Positions 23,278 to 32,258 are shown, numbered from the stretch's first letter. The stretch is DNA of 64,000 nucleotides from Streptomyces sp. Tue6028 (GCF_002300165.1 NZ_MLCE01000008.1:1-64000); one strand, 5' to 3'. Notes: generated from the letters alone by a model not told the origin. Numbers and translations are program-made.

Positions 23278-24360
23278 CTAGAACACGACCAGGGCCCGGC
23301 CGCCCTTGCCCGCGATCATGTTGTCGAACGCCGCCGGGATGCCGTCGAGGGCGATCCGGTCCGTGACCAGGCTCCCGAGGTCCAGGCGCCCGGCCCGGAC
23401 GTGCTCCGCGAGGACCGGCAGGTCCCGCGCCGGGTCGCAGTTGCCGTAGACGCAGCCCGCGAGGGTCCTGCCCCAGTGGAAGATCTCCAGCGCGTTGAAG
23501 GTGACCTGCTGGTCCTTGCCGCCGATGCCGACGACGGTGGTGCGGCCGCCGCGCCGTGTGGAGTCCCAGGCGCTGCGGATGGTCACGGCGCGCCCCACGC
23601 ACTCGACGGCGACGTCGACGCCCTGCTTGCCGGTGAGGCCGCGGATCTCGCGCGCGGTGGTGTCGGAGGCGACGACGTAGTCGGTCGCTCCGGCGTCCCG
23701 CGCGAGGGACTCCTTCTCGGGCGAGACGTCGACGGCGACGATCTTCGAGGCACCCGCGATCCGGGCGGCCTGGAGGGCCGCGAGCCCGACCCCGCCGACG
23801 CCGAACACCGCGACCGTCTCGCCGGGCCGCACCTGCGCGCAGTGGTGGACGGCGCCGTAACCGGTGAGGACGGCGCAGCCGAGGAGGGCCGCGTCGGTCA
23901 GGGGGACTCCGTCCGGTGCGGGCAGGACGCAGTTCGCGGCGACGACGGTCTCCTCGGCGAACGCGGCCACGTTCAGGCCGGGATGGAGGTCGCTGCCGTC
24001 CGAGGCGCGGCGCGCGTACACGTCCGCCGTGCCGGCCAGGGCGTTGGCGCACAGCCACACCTCGCCGAGCGAACAGGCGTGGCAGGCGCCGCAGGACGGC
24101 GCCCAGTTGAGGACCACGCCGTCGCCGGGCGCGACATGGGTGACGCCCTCGCCGACGGAGACGACGGTGCCGGCGCCCTCGTGTCCGAGGACGGCGGGGA
24201 CGGGCACCCGCATGGTGCCGTCGGACAGGGACAGGTCGGAGTGACAGACCCCGGCGGCGGCGAGCCTGACCCTGACCTGGCCGGGGCCCGGTTCGGGGAG
24301 GTCGATCTCGGCGATCTCCAGCGGAGCGCCCACGGAGGGAAGGACTGCGGCGCGAACCAT
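23278..24360 (-). CDS. Zinc-dependent alcohol dehydrogenase
   Basis: A 360-residue medium-chain dehydrogenase. The catalytic zinc site is [12 protein letters not shown] with GHEGAG; the structural zinc lobe is [15 protein letters not shown]; and the Rossmann motif is [19 protein letters not shown] with an acidic VDVSPEK at the end of the second strand, indicating NAD. Its organisation resembles class III/NDMA-dependent actinobacterial enzymes. AGGAG lies 7 bp before the ATG at 24360. It is downstream of the aldehyde dehydrogenase with 17 bp between, so the two could oxidise an alcohol to the acid in sequence. Control is by the operator at 25805. Confidence 0.92.
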   Translation of the reverse strand: MVRAAVLPSVGAPLEIAEIDLPEPGPGQVRVRLAAAGVCHSDLSLSDGTMRVPVPAVLGHEGAGTVVSVGEGVTHVAPGDGVVLNWAPSCGACHACSLGEVWLCANALAGTADVYARRASDGSDLHPGLNVAAFAEETVVAANCVLPAPDGVPLTDAALLGCAVLTGYGAVHHCAQVRPGETVAVFGVGGVGLAALQAARIAGASKIVAVDVSPEKESLARDAGATDYVVASDTTAREIRGLTGKQGVDVAVECVGRAVTIRSAWDSTRRGGRTTVVGIGGKDQQVTFNALEIFHWGRTLAGCVYGNCDPARDLPVLAEHVRAGRLDLGSLVTDRIALDGIPAAFDNMIAGKGGRALVVF

Positions 24361-24377
24361 GTGCGTGCTCCTGGGGC

Positions 24378-25766
24378 CTAGAACTGGAGGGACTTGGTCT
24401 GGAGGTACTCGGACAGGCCGTGCGATCCGAGCTCGCGCCCGACGCCCGACTGCTTGTAACCGCCGAACGGGGCGAGGGGGTTGAAGCGTCCTCCGTTGAT
24501 GTCGACCTGCCCCGTGTCGAGCCGCCGCGCGAAGGCGACCGCCTCGGCCTCCTCGCCCGCCCAGACCGCGCCCGCGAGCCCGTACACCGTGCCGTTGGCG
24601 ATCCGCAGGGCGTCCTCCTCGTCCTCGTAGCGGATGATCGACAGGACCGGCCCGAAGATCTCCTCCTGGGCGATCGACATCTCCTCGGTCACGTCGGCGA
24701 AGACGGTGGGGCTGACGAAGTACCCCTGTGTGTGCGGGGATTCGGTGCCTCCCGCGACGAGCCGCGCGCCTTCGGCCAGGCCCTTGTCGATGTAGCCGCG
24801 GACGCGGTCGCGCTGCTTGGCGTTGACGACGGGGCCGATGCGGTCGCCGTACTTCGCGGCGGCGGCCGCGGCCAGCTCGACCGCCTCCTCGTACTGCCCG
24901 GTGTGCACGAGCATCCGGGTCCAGGCGCTGCACGTCTGGCCCGAGTTGGACATCACGTTGGCGACCCCGACGGCCACCGCCTTGGCCAGGTCCGCGCTGG
25001 GCAGGATGACGTTGGCGGACTTGCCGCCCAGTTCGAGGGCGACCCGCTTGACGGCGGCTCCGGCCGTGGCGCCGATCCGCCGGCCGACCGCGGTGGAGCC
25101 GGTGAAGGAGACCAGGTCGACGTCCGGGTGCTCGGCGAGGGCCTGGCCCGCGACCGGACCGAGGCCGGTGACGAGGTTGAACACACCGGCCGGGATGCCC
25201 GCGTCGGTCACGGCCTCGGCGAAGAGCTGCGCGGTGAGCGGGGTGTCCTCGGCGGGCTTCAGGACGACGGTGCAGCCCGCCGCGAGCGCCGGGGCGACCT
25301 TGGCGACGATCTGGTGCAGCGGGTAGTTCCACGGGGTGATCGCGCCGACGACGCCGACGGGCTCCTGGTAGACGGTCGAGTTGCCGACCCTCTCCTCGAA
25401 GTCGTGCGTCGCGGCCAGTTCGGCGTAGGAGCCGGCGACCAGGATCGGCACGCCCGCGTGCACGGCCTGGGAGAACGCGAGCGGCGAGCCCAGCTCGGCC
25501 GTCACGGTCTCGGCGATCTCCTCCTTGCGCGCGACGAGTGCGTCACGGAGCGCGGCGAGCCGCGCGGCCCGTTCGGCGGGCGGGGTCGCGGCCCAGCCCG
25601 GGAAGGCGGCGCGGGCCGCGCGCACGGCGGCGTCGACGTCCTCGGCCGTGCCCGCCGGGACCCGGCCGATCACCTGCTCGTCGACGGGGTTCACGACCTC
25701 GATCGTGTCCCGGCCGGCGGCGGGGCGCCAGGTGCCGTCGATGTACATGCCGTCATGTGCCTTCAT
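24378..25766 (-). CDS. NAD(P)-dependent aldehyde dehydrogenase
   Basis: A 462-residue ALDH-superfamily enzyme. It has the cofactor-site PWNYPLHQ motif (145-151), the lysine of KPAEDTP (K170), the [10 protein letters not shown] loop, the general base in LELGGKS (E245) and the catalytic thiol in [12 protein letters not shown] (C279). GGAGG lies 7 bp before the ATG. It is the first gene of a two-gene operon with the alcohol dehydrogenase, behind an AAACTAGC palindrome matching that of the acyl-CoA dehydrogenase/TetR pair. The resulting acid would need a CoA ligase for beta-oxidation, and none is in this operon. Confidence 0.94.
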   Translation of the reverse strand: MKAHDGMYIDGTWRPAAGRDTIEVVNPVDEQVIGRVPAGTAEDVDAAVRAARAAFPGWAATPPAERAARLAALRDALVARKEEIAETVTAELGSPLAFSQAVHAGVPILVAGSYAELAATHDFEERVGNSTVYQEPVGVVGAITPWNYPLHQIVAKVAPALAAGCTVVLKPAEDTPLTAQLFAEAVTDAGIPAGVFNLVTGLGPVAGQALAEHPDVDLVSFTGSTAVGRRIGATAGAAVKRVALELGGKSANVILPSADLAKAVAVGVANVMSNSGQTCSAWTRMLVHTGQYEEAVELAAAAAAKYGDRIGPVVNAKQRDRVRGYIDKGLAEGARLVAGGTESPHTQGYFVSPTVFADVTEEMSIAQEEIFGPVLSIIRYEDEEDALRIANGTVYGLAGAVWAGEEAEAVAFARRLDTGQVDINGGRFNPLAPFGGYKQSGVGRELGSHGLSEYLQTKSLQF

Positions 25767-25804
25767 CGTGTTCCTCCCGGGCGGGGACGCGTCGTCCGGA
25801 CCCT

Positions 25805-25823
25805 AAACTAGCGATGATAGTTT
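25805..25823. promoter_or_regulatory. AAACTAGC-type operator upstream of aldehyde/alcohol dehydrogenase operon
   Basis: AAACTAGCGATGATAGTTT, outer arms AAACTA/TAGTTT perfect, centre GCGATGA. It matches the 20336-20354 site in arm sequence and in total length of 19 bp, and lies 39 bp upstream of the aldehyde dehydrogenase start at 25766. This links two loci 5.4 kb apart to the TetR at 20381. Confidence 0.7.
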
Positions 25824-25871
25824 TGGGGCGCCAGGGGTGGCCGGCCCCAGGGCATCCTCGGGGGCCGTCCG

Positions 25872-26330
25872 TCAGAAGTCGACCTGCTCCTGGTCGTCGA
25901 CCCGGCCCACCGACTCCTGGGCGAACGCCCGCTGGTAGGCACTCCGGATCTCCTCGATCCTCCGGTCGCTCGCAGCGGCCCGCGCGACCGGGTAGAGCAG
26001 CACCAGCTCGTACGACCGCTCCCGCTCGATCATGCCGTGCGCGTCCCGCCACTGGCCGCGCCCCTCCCGCACGGTGAGCCCGTCGGGGAACTCCGGCGTC
26101 ACCTCGTGGTCGACGAAGTCCATGAACTGCCGGTCGGTGACGGCGGATCCGCCGTCGGGCCGCGTCGTGCCGAAGAGGAGCCGGGTCTCCACGTACGCGG
26201 CTCCGCGCACCGCGGCCCGCGGTTCCCCGTCGCCGAACACGGCATGGGTGGCGGGAGCGCCGGCGAGGAGCAGGACGGTGGCGGTGGCGGTGGTGGCGAC
26301 CGGACGGGCGTGCAGACTGTGCGGGGTCAT
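25872..26330 (-). CDS. DUF3574 exported protein
   Basis: A 152-residue protein with a short hydrophobic N-terminal segment (ATTATATVLLLAGAPATHAVFG), a probable signal peptide, followed by a DUF3574 domain: YVETRLLFGTTRPDGG, then VTDRQFMDFVDHEVTPEFPDGLTV. The function of the family is unknown. A GTG at 26354 overlaps the stop of the ABC ATPase gene and would extend the protein by 8 residues, but the GGAGG there is too close to that GTG. The ATG at 26330 has no good ribosome-binding site, so the start is uncertain. It is coupled or nearly coupled to the ATPase gene upstream. Confidence 0.72.
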   Translation of the reverse strand: MTPHSLHARPVATTATATVLLLAGAPATHAVFGDGEPRAAVRGAAYVETRLLFGTTRPDGGSAVTDRQFMDFVDHEVTPEFPDGLTVREGRGQWRDAHGMIERERSYELVLLYPVARAAASDRRIEEIRSAYQRAFAQESVGRVDDQEQVDF

Positions 26331-26350
26331 GCGGGTCTGCCTAGCGGAAC

Positions 26351-27694
26351 TCACTCCTCCAGGTCCGGCAGCCGCGCCGGAGCCGGACAGATGCGTTCAC
26401 CGTGCTGGTCGAAGACGAACAGATGCGCGAGGTCCACGAGGAGGGGGACCTGCATGCCGTGCCGCAGCTCGATGTCGGGCGTGGTGCGGACGACGAGGTC
26501 CCCGGGCAGCCGGCCCTCGGGCGGCGCCAGGTCGGGGACGTCGGGTTCCGCGTCCCCCGGATGCTCCAGGACCACCACCGGGCCGGCCCGCAGGGCCCCG
26601 GCGCGCTCCCGCAGCCGGTCGAGGACCGTGCCCTCGCGCCGCCGTCGCCGGACCGGGCGGGTCGGACGCGGCGACTCCAGCTCCGGTACGACGGCGGGCC
26701 GCGACCCCGTGTTGAAGTGGACGAGGACCTCGTGCCCCTGGTACTCCACGTGCTCGACGAGCCCGCTGATCGCCACCTCGCCGGGCCGGGCGGCGGACGG
26801 CTTCGCGAGCCGTACGGCCTCGGAGCGCAGTCCGACGATGACCTCGCGGCCCTGCTGGACCCGCAGCAACTGGTGGTCCAGGGACAGGGGTTCGGGCAGC
26901 CGGAGGTACTGCTTGCCCAGGCTGATCGACATCGCGCCGTCGAGCGGCGCCCGGACCAGGCCGCGCAGCAGGTTGATCCGCGGAGTGCCGATGAAGGCGG
27001 CGACGAAGACGTTCGCGGGCAGCGAGTAGACCGTCCGGGGCGTACCGAGCTGTTGCAGCACCCCGCCGCGCAGTACGGCCACCCGGTCGCCGAGCGACAT
27101 CGCCTCCGCCTGGTCGTGGGTGACGTAGACCGTCGTCGTGCCCAGATCCCTGGTGAGCCGGGCGATCTCGGCCCGCAGGTGGTTGCGGAGCTTGGCGTCC
27201 AGGTTGGACAGCGGCTCGTCCATCAGGAAGGCGGACGGATGCCGCGCGATCGCCCGTCCCATGGCGACGCGCTGGCGTTCGCCGCCGGAGAGCTGGTTCG
27301 GGAAGCGGTCGAGGAGGTCCTGGATGCCGAGCATCCGGGCGGTGGCGTCCACCCGCGGGCGCGGATCGTCGCCGGGCGACTCGATGCGCAGCGGGAAGCC
27401 GATGTTGTCGCGGCTGGTCATGCTCGGGTACAGGGCGAAGTTCTGGAAGACCATGGCCATGTCACGCCCGGACGGCGGCAGGTCGTTGGCGTACTCGCCG
27501 TCGAGACGCACCTCGCCCTCGGTGACCTCTTCGAGTCCGGCGATCATCCTCAGCACCGTCGACTTGCCGCAGCCGGAGGGCCCCAGCAGGACCAGGAACT
27601 CGCCCGGCCGGATGTCGAGCGACAACCGCTCCACCACGCGGACGCCGCGTGTGTACGACTTGCTGACGCTGTGCAGGGAGATGGCGCGTGTCAT
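26351..27694 (-). CDS. Orphan sugar-type ABC transporter ATP-binding protein (MsiK/UgpC-like)
   Basis: A 447-residue ATPase. Nucleotide-binding domain: Walker A GPSGCGKST near 40-48, Q-loop MVFQNFALYPSM, signature LSGGERQRVAMGRA, Walker B AFLMDEPLSNLD, H-loop VTHDQ. The C-terminal TOBE/MalK-like regulatory part includes GLRSEAVRL and LVDLAHLFVFDQHGERI. MsiK is about 377 residues. The excess here is a ~70-residue basic then acidic insertion (PRPTRPVRRRRREGTVLD and following) between the two TOBE strands. No permease or binding protein is nearby, so it probably energises unlinked sugar importers. The upstream ribosome-binding site is weak. Confidence 0.85.
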   Translation of the reverse strand: MTRAISLHSVSKSYTRGVRVVERLSLDIRPGEFLVLLGPSGCGKSTVLRMIAGLEEVTEGEVRLDGEYANDLPPSGRDMAMVFQNFALYPSMTSRDNIGFPLRIESPGDDPRPRVDATARMLGIQDLLDRFPNQLSGGERQRVAMGRAIARHPSAFLMDEPLSNLDAKLRNHLRAEIARLTRDLGTTTVYVTHDQAEAMSLGDRVAVLRGGVLQQLGTPRTVYSLPANVFVAAFIGTPRINLLRGLVRAPLDGAMSISLGKQYLRLPEPLSLDHQLLRVQQGREVIVGLRSEAVRLAKPSAARPGEVAISGLVEHVEYQGHEVLVHFNTGSRPAVVPELESPRPTRPVRRRRREGTVLDRLRERAGALRAGPVVVLEHPGDAEPDVPDLAPPEGRLPGDLVVRTTPDIELRHGMQVPLLVDLAHLFVFDQHGERICPAPARLPDLEE

Positions 27695-28044
27695 GAGAGG
27701 TGCCCCCGGGGGCTCACTGGACGCCAGAGCGTGGTGTCGAACGTCCCGTGCGGGTCGTACGGGACGCATGAGTCACGGAAGTTAACGGACCGCGCACGCC
27801 CGGGGGAAGACATCCGGCGGGATCGGACCATCCGGTTCGGCACGGGCGTAAACGGACGATCAGGTACCGGTGGCCGCCGGTGCCCCGCCCGGTCCGGGCA
27901 CCGGCACGTCGGACACCCGGGCGCCTGGCCGTAGGACTCCCGGCCACCCCGCCCGGACCGTCGGGCACGGCCCGGGCGGGCCGGGGCACCGGACCGCGGT
28001 GCGGTGCCCCGCCCGGCGCGACCGGCCGGGTGCGGCGGGCGCCC
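27695..28044. other. Intergenic region downstream of the sortase operon
   Basis: No gene is supported. It contains the promoter side of the ABC ATPase gene (27695-27830, including GTTAACGGAC) and, further right, the GC-rich 3' flank of the sortase operon with the terminator at 27983-28010. Open frames in the 3' flank are repetitive Pro/Gly/Arg text without ribosome-binding sites. Confidence 0.4.
27983..28010 (-). terminator. Hairpin terminator after the sortase gene
   Basis: Perfect 9-bp arms GGGGCACCG (27983-27991) and CGGTGCCCC (28002-28010), extendable by GGCGGGCC/GCCCGGC outside, loop 10 nt; 35 bp beyond the sortase stop on the minus strand. Confidence 0.6.
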
Positions 28045-28821
28045 TCACGTGGTGCGGGCGCGCCCCCGTGTCTGAGTGAGGTGGGCGAAGACGACGATGT
28101 TGCCGGCGTAGCCCTTCCTGCGGTCGTAGACACCGCCGCACGTGATCAGACGCAGCTCGGGGCGCTGCCTGTCGCCGTACACCTCCTTGTTGGGGAAGCG
28201 TGCTTTCTCGTACGTCCTCACGGCGTCCACCGTGTAGACGGCGACCCGCCCGTCGGCGCGCCGGGCCTCGATCAGCCGGCCGACCGGCAGCCGCCCGAGC
28301 GCCGCGAAGACCGCGGGTCCCGTCCTGGTGTCGCGGTGCCCGACGACGACGGCCGTGCCCCGCTCGCCCGGCGTGGCTCCGCCCTCGTACCAGCCGACCA
28401 CCTTCGGGTCGTCCACGGGCGGCACGGTCAGGCGCCGCTCGCGATCGAGCCGGACGGCGACGGCCGGGGCCGCCAGCCGGAAGTACGGGATGTCGATCGC
28501 CGTCGCACGCGAGCGCGGGAGCGGTGTCGGCGGCCGGACCGGCCGGGCGGGAGCGGTCCGGCCCGCCCGTGCCCCGCGCGGCACGCCGCCGGGCCGCCGC
28601 GCGTTCGCCCGGTCCGTACGTCCCGCGTCCCTCCCGGGCGCGGTGGCGGCGGCCGGGCCGGGGGACTCGGCCACGGCCACCGCCCCGGACCCCGTCGGCT
28701 CGTCGCTCCCCGCCCACCGGACGCCGCCCGCCACCAGTGCGGTGGCGAGCACGGCGGTCCGCGTCAGACGGTAGGCGCGCGTCCGGTACCAGGGCCTCCG
28801 GGAGCGCCTACGCCGCACCAT
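28045..28821 (-). CDS. Class F sortase
   Basis: A 258-residue membrane-anchored transpeptidase. A basic start and one hydrophobic helix (about 20-37) act as an uncleaved anchor. A Pro/Arg-rich linker runs to about 105, and then the sortase beta-barrel begins. The catalytic His is in VVVGHRDTRTGPAVF (H162), the Cys in LRLITCGG (C228), and the Arg in YDRRKGYAGN (R234 or R235), all as in class F. It cleaves a C-terminal sorting signal and links the protein to peptidoglycan. The ATG at 28821 lies inside the 3' end of the upstream gene (14-bp overlap), so the sortase and its likely substrate are translationally coupled. Confidence 0.92.
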   Translation of the reverse strand: MVRRRRSRRPWYRTRAYRLTRTAVLATALVAGGVRWAGSDEPTGSGAVAVAESPGPAAATAPGRDAGRTDRANARRPGGVPRGARAGRTAPARPVRPPTPLPRSRATAIDIPYFRLAAPAVAVRLDRERRLTVPPVDDPKVVGWYEGGATPGERGTAVVVGHRDTRTGPAVFAALGRLPVGRLIEARRADGRVAVYTVDAVRTYEKARFPNKEVYGDRQRPELRLITCGGVYDRRKGYAGNIVVFAHLTQTRGRARTT

Positions 28822-29500
28822 CGGTACGCCGGCGCAGCCTGAGGTACACGACCCCCCCGGTCACGACCAGACCCACGGCCGCCGCGCCGGCGACCGGCGA
28901 GAAGTCCTGGGTGCGCGCGAGTCCGCCACCGCCCGCGGCAGGTCCGCCGTTCGGTCCGCCGTCGAGCCCGCCCGGTCCGGCGCCGGGACCGCCCTGTCCG
29001 CCCGTCCCGCCACCCGGAGCCGTCGCCGTCACCGTCGGGCTGGGGGTCGCGCCGGCACAGTCCACCTTGAAGACCTTGTGCTTGCCCGCGCCGTTGCCGC
29101 CCGCGATCGCCCAGGTCAGCTTGTACTGGCCGTTGGGAAGCACCATGTCGGCGGTCCGGCCGTGGCCGGACGCGGGGAGGGCGAGTGTGCCCGAGAGGAC
29201 GGAGCCGTCGACCACGGGGGGCTGGGCCGCGATCGACCAGCTCACGGACTGACTCGGGTCGAAGTTGAAGGCGTCCAGGTAGAACTCGCAGACCTTCGGC
29301 TCGTCCCTCTGGTCGTCGACGGAAGTGGTCGTGCTGTGGACCTTGACGTCGCCGTTGTCGCCGGGAGCGGCGAATGCGGCCGGGGTCCCCAGAACAGCGG
29401 CGCCAGCGGCCGTGAGCGCCGCCAGGGCGACGGCGGCGCCCGCGCGTGCGGCGGCGGTGCGCGACGGCGCCGGCCGGAACGACAGAGGCGAGGTGGGCAT
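28808..29500 (-). CDS. Putative cell-wall-anchored protein with LARTQ-type sorting signal
   Basis: A 230-residue secreted protein. The signal peptide runs to about residue 40 (AAGAAVLGTPAAFAAP). A globular region of about 110 residues contains two Cys (PKVCEFYLDAFNF and FKVDCAGA) that may form a disulphide. A Gly/Pro-rich spacer is followed by LARTQDF, a hydrophobic span of about 20 residues and the basic tail RLRRR. This is the tripartite layout of a sortase substrate, but Gly of LAxTG is replaced by Gln. The ATG at 29500 has GGAGG 6 bp upstream; the ATG at 29506 directly abuts GGAGG and is rejected. It is the first gene of an operon with the class F sortase. Confidence 0.82.
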   Translation of the reverse strand: MPTSPLSFRPAPSRTAAARAGAAVALAALTAAGAAVLGTPAAFAAPGDNGDVKVHSTTTSVDDQRDEPKVCEFYLDAFNFDPSQSVSWSIAAQPPVVDGSVLSGTLALPASGHGRTADMVLPNGQYKLTWAIAGGNGAGKHKVFKVDCAGATPSPTVTATAPGGGTGGQGGPGAGPGGLDGGPNGGPAAGGGGLARTQDFSPVAGAAAVGLVVTGGVVYLRLRRRTDGAA

Positions 29501-29513
29501 GCACATCCTCCAA

Positions 29514-29551
29514 GTCAGATGATTTTCATACAAATCAGGCGTTCATCTGAC
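29514..29551. promoter_or_regulatory. Large inverted repeat upstream of the sortase operon
   Basis: Perfect 9-bp outer arms GTCAGATGA (29514-29522) and TCATCTGAC (29543-29551) enclose an AT-rich 20-bp centre containing TGATTTGTATGAAAATCA on the minus strand, itself an inverted pair TGATTT/AAATCA. It is just upstream of the ribosome-binding site of the gene starting at 29500. The TGAAAATCAT core resembles Fur-family (Zur-type) boxes, but the right half of a Zur box is poor. A regulator site is likely; its identity is open. Confidence 0.6.
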
Positions 29552-29601
29552 TCTCTTTCACATCCGTCCGGAGAAGAGCGGCAACACCGCCCTGCACCCC
29601 G

Positions 29602-30846
29602 TCAGATATCGCTCTTGCGGCGCAACGGAACCCCTGTCCGCGCTCCCCCGGCACGCACCCGGCCGGGCTTCGCCGGCGAACGCAGCGCGATCCCCGAGGA
29701 CAGCAGCAACAGCGCGCCGAGCATCACGAACGGTGCGGCCACGCCCGCGACTCCGGCCACCAGCCCCGCCGCGGCGGGCGCCGCCACCTGCCCCAGCCGG
29801 TTGCCCGTCAGTCGCAGCGCGAGCGCCGTGGAGCGGGCGCCGTCGGGGGCGGCCTGCACCACCGTCGTCATGGACAGCGGCTGACCGACCCCGAGGCAGA
29901 AGCCCAGGACGACGAGCACCACGGCCAGCGCCCACACCGGCAGCGGCAGCGCGACGCCGGCGCACAGGACGGCCGCCAGCAGACAGGTCACCGTGAGGAG
30001 CAGCGCGCGTCCCAGCACCCGCAGCAGAGGGGTCAGCACCAGCCGGCAGGCGATGGTGGCCGCCGCGCGCAGGCTCAGCAGCAGCCCCACCACGGACGGC
30101 GCGATCCCCCGGTGCTCGCCGACGACGGGGAGGTACGCCGTGAGGATGTCGGTGGCGGACAGCACGGCGAGGCTGACGAAGATGCCCGCGGGCACGCCCC
30201 TGGTGCGCAGGATGCGCCCCACGGGGACCCGATCACCCTCCGTGCCGTGCGACTTGACCGCCGTACGGTGCTCGATGCGCCACAGCGAGGTGAGCGCGAC
30301 CGCCGCGAGCACGCCCGCGACGAGCAGCGCGAGCGCACTGGTGCCCGCCATGTCGGGGCCGCCGATCAGGGCGCCCGCCGCGACGGGGCCGACGAGCTGG
30401 CCGAGCGAGGCTCCGATGGTGAAGTGCCCGAAGTTGCGGTCCTGTTCGTGCGCGGCGGACCGGCGGGCGACGAGCGACTGTGCGCCGATCACGAAGCAGA
30501 GGTGGCCGAGTCCCATCACCCCGCTCCAGACCGCCATCGACCACAGGGTGCCGGCCACGCCGCTCAGCGCGCAGCCGCCGGATATGAGGACGACGCCCAG
30601 CGACAGCAGCGGCGCGCACCGGCCGTGGTCGGTACGGCGGCCGAGCGGCACTGCGGCGAAGAGGGGCAGCAGCGCGTACACACCGGCGATCACACCGATC
30701 GCGCGCTCGTCCGCGCCCAGCGCGAGGGCCCGGTAGGAGACGGCGGGCCGGGCCATCGACACCGCCCCCTGCGCGAAGCCGAAGGCGATGACGAGGCGCA
30801 GCAGCCAGCCCCTGCCGGGCCGCTCGCGAGGTGAGGCGTCGGGCAT
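29602..30846 (-). CDS. MFS transporter
   Basis: A 414-residue protein with about twelve hydrophobic helices and the major-facilitator loop PLGRRTDHGR after helix 2 (corresponding to GxxxDRxGRR). A central charged cytoplasmic loop (EHRTAVKSHGTEGDRVPVGRI) separates the two halves. The final helix is followed by a basic tail. The ATG at 30846 overlaps the stop of the CitMHS gene (ATGA), so the two are cotranscribed. The substrate is unknown. Pairing with a citrate-type carrier suggests a shared role in organic acid or chelate transport (inference), but drug efflux cannot be excluded. Confidence 0.88.
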   Translation of the reverse strand: MPDASPRERPGRGWLLRLVIAFGFAQGAVSMARPAVSYRALALGADERAIGVIAGVYALLPLFAAVPLGRRTDHGRCAPLLSLGVVLISGGCALSGVAGTLWSMAVWSGVMGLGHLCFVIGAQSLVARRSAAHEQDRNFGHFTIGASLGQLVGPVAAGALIGGPDMAGTSALALLVAGVLAAVALTSLWRIEHRTAVKSHGTEGDRVPVGRILRTRGVPAGIFVSLAVLSATDILTAYLPVVGEHRGIAPSVVGLLLSLRAAATIACRLVLTPLLRVLGRALLLTVTCLLAAVLCAGVALPLPVWALAVVLVVLGFCLGVGQPLSMTTVVQAAPDGARSTALALRLTGNRLGQVAAPAAAGLVAGVAGVAAPFVMLGALLLLSSGIALRSPAKPGRVRAGGARTGVPLRRKSDI

Positions 30847-32249
30847 CAGATGATGCCGAAGAGGATTCCGGCGCCGAGCACCACCAGTGAGATGAGCGCC
30901 GCCCACTTCACCACGAACCGCGTGTGGTCGCCGAACTCGACCTTGGCCATGCCGACCAGGACGTACACGGCGGGCACCAGCGGGCTCGACATGTGCAGCG
31001 GCTGGCCGACGATCGAGGCGCGGGCGATCTCCAGGGAGGAGACGCCGTGCGCGTGTCCGGCCTCGGCGAGGACCGGGAGGATACCGAAGTAGAAGCCGTC
31101 GTTGGACATGAAGTACGTCAGCGGGATGCTCAGGACGCCGGTGACGAAGGCCATGTGCGGGCCCATGCCGTCGGGGATGTTGTCGACGAGCCAGCCGGCC
31201 ATGTGGTCGACCATGCCGGTGCCCTGGAGGACGCCGGTGAACACGGCGGCGGCGAAGACCATGCCGGAGACGTTGAGGACGTTCTCGGCGTGGGCGCCGA
31301 GGCGGGCCTTCTGGTCGGGCATGTGGGGGAAGTTGACGGTGAGCGCGAGGGCGGCGCCGAGCAGGAAGAGCACCGGGATCGGCAGCCACTCCATGATCAT
31401 GGCGGTGAGGAGGGTGACCGTGAGGAGCGCGTTGAACCAGTAGAGCCTGGGGCGCAGGGTGGCGCGTTCGGGGTCGAGTCCCTTGAACGCGTCGTCCTCG
31501 CCGGACGGGTCGGCGTCCGCGTCGGTTCCGGAACCGGCCCCACCGGTGCGCACGGGCCTGCCGGCGTCACCGCCGCCCGCGGCGACGAGCACCGTCTCGG
31601 CCTCCTGCGGCTCCAGCACCTCGTCGAGGGTGAGCACGCCGAGCCGCTTGCGCTCGCGGCGGCCGAGGACGAAGGAGAGGGCCAGGACGCCGAGCAGGCC
31701 GACGGCGAGCGCGGGGATCATCGGCACGAAGATGTCGGACGCGTCGACCTTGAGCGCGGTGGCGGCGCGGGCGGTCGGGCCGCCCCAGGGCAGCGTGTTC
31801 ATCACGCCGTTGGCCATGGCGGCGACGCCGGTCATCACGACGAGACTCATCTTCAGCCGCTTGTACAGCGGGTACATCGCCGAGACCGTGATCATGAAGG
31901 TGGTCGAGCCGTCGCCGTCCAGCGACACGATCGCGGCGAGGACCGCGGTGCCGACGACGATGCGCAGTGGATCGGCCTTGCAGAACTTGAGGATCCCCCG
32001 GACGATCGGGTCGAAGAGGCCGACGTCGATCATCACACCGAAGTAGACGATCGCGAACATCAGCATCGCCGCAGTCGGGGCGAGATCGGTGACGCCGTCG
32101 ATGACGTAGTCACCGAGGTCGGCGCCCTTGCCGACGAAGACACAGAAGAGTGCCGGGATCAGCACGAGCGCCGCGATCGGCGACATCTTCTTCAGCATGA
32201 TCAGGACCAGGAAGGTCGCGATCATGGTGAAGCCGAGGATGGTCAGCAT
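30846..32249 (-). CDS. CitMHS-family metal-citrate/proton symporter
   Basis: A 467-residue carrier of the CitMHS family (Bacillus CitM/CitH relatives), which import citrate complexed with divalent metals. About eleven or twelve helices are visible; diagnostic loops include VSLDGDGSTTFMITVSAMYPLYKRL, MNTLPWGGPTARAA and YFMSNDGFYFGILPVLAEAG. A long hydrophilic loop (VAAGGGDAGRPVRTGGAG and acidic continuation, residues about 225-265) splits the two halves. The ATG at 32249 is used; an upstream frame extension would precede the promoter palindrome. The downstream MFS gene overlaps. A perfect CCTAACGT/ACGTTAGG inverted repeat lies directly upstream. Confidence 0.92.
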   Translation of the reverse strand: MLTILGFTMIATFLVLIMLKKMSPIAALVLIPALFCVFVGKGADLGDYVIDGVTDLAPTAAMLMFAIVYFGVMIDVGLFDPIVRGILKFCKADPLRIVVGTAVLAAIVSLDGDGSTTFMITVSAMYPLYKRLKMSLVVMTGVAAMANGVMNTLPWGGPTARAATALKVDASDIFVPMIPALAVGLLGVLALSFVLGRRERKRLGVLTLDEVLEPQEAETVLVAAGGGDAGRPVRTGGAGSGTDADADPSGEDDAFKGLDPERATLRPRLYWFNALLTVTLLTAMIMEWLPIPVLFLLGAALALTVNFPHMPDQKARLGAHAENVLNVSGMVFAAAVFTGVLQGTGMVDHMAGWLVDNIPDGMGPHMAFVTGVLSIPLTYFMSNDGFYFGILPVLAEAGHAHGVSSLEIARASIVGQPLHMSSPLVPAVYVLVGMAKVEFGDHTRFVVKWAALISLVVLGAGILFGII

Positions 32250-32258
32250 GAGTGGATA

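Noticed and set aside
29500..29533. Longer start at 29533 or 29506 for the sortase substrate
   Set aside because: 29506 abuts the ribosome-binding site, and 29533 lies inside the inverted repeat; 29500 has the proper 6-bp spacing before a normal signal peptide.
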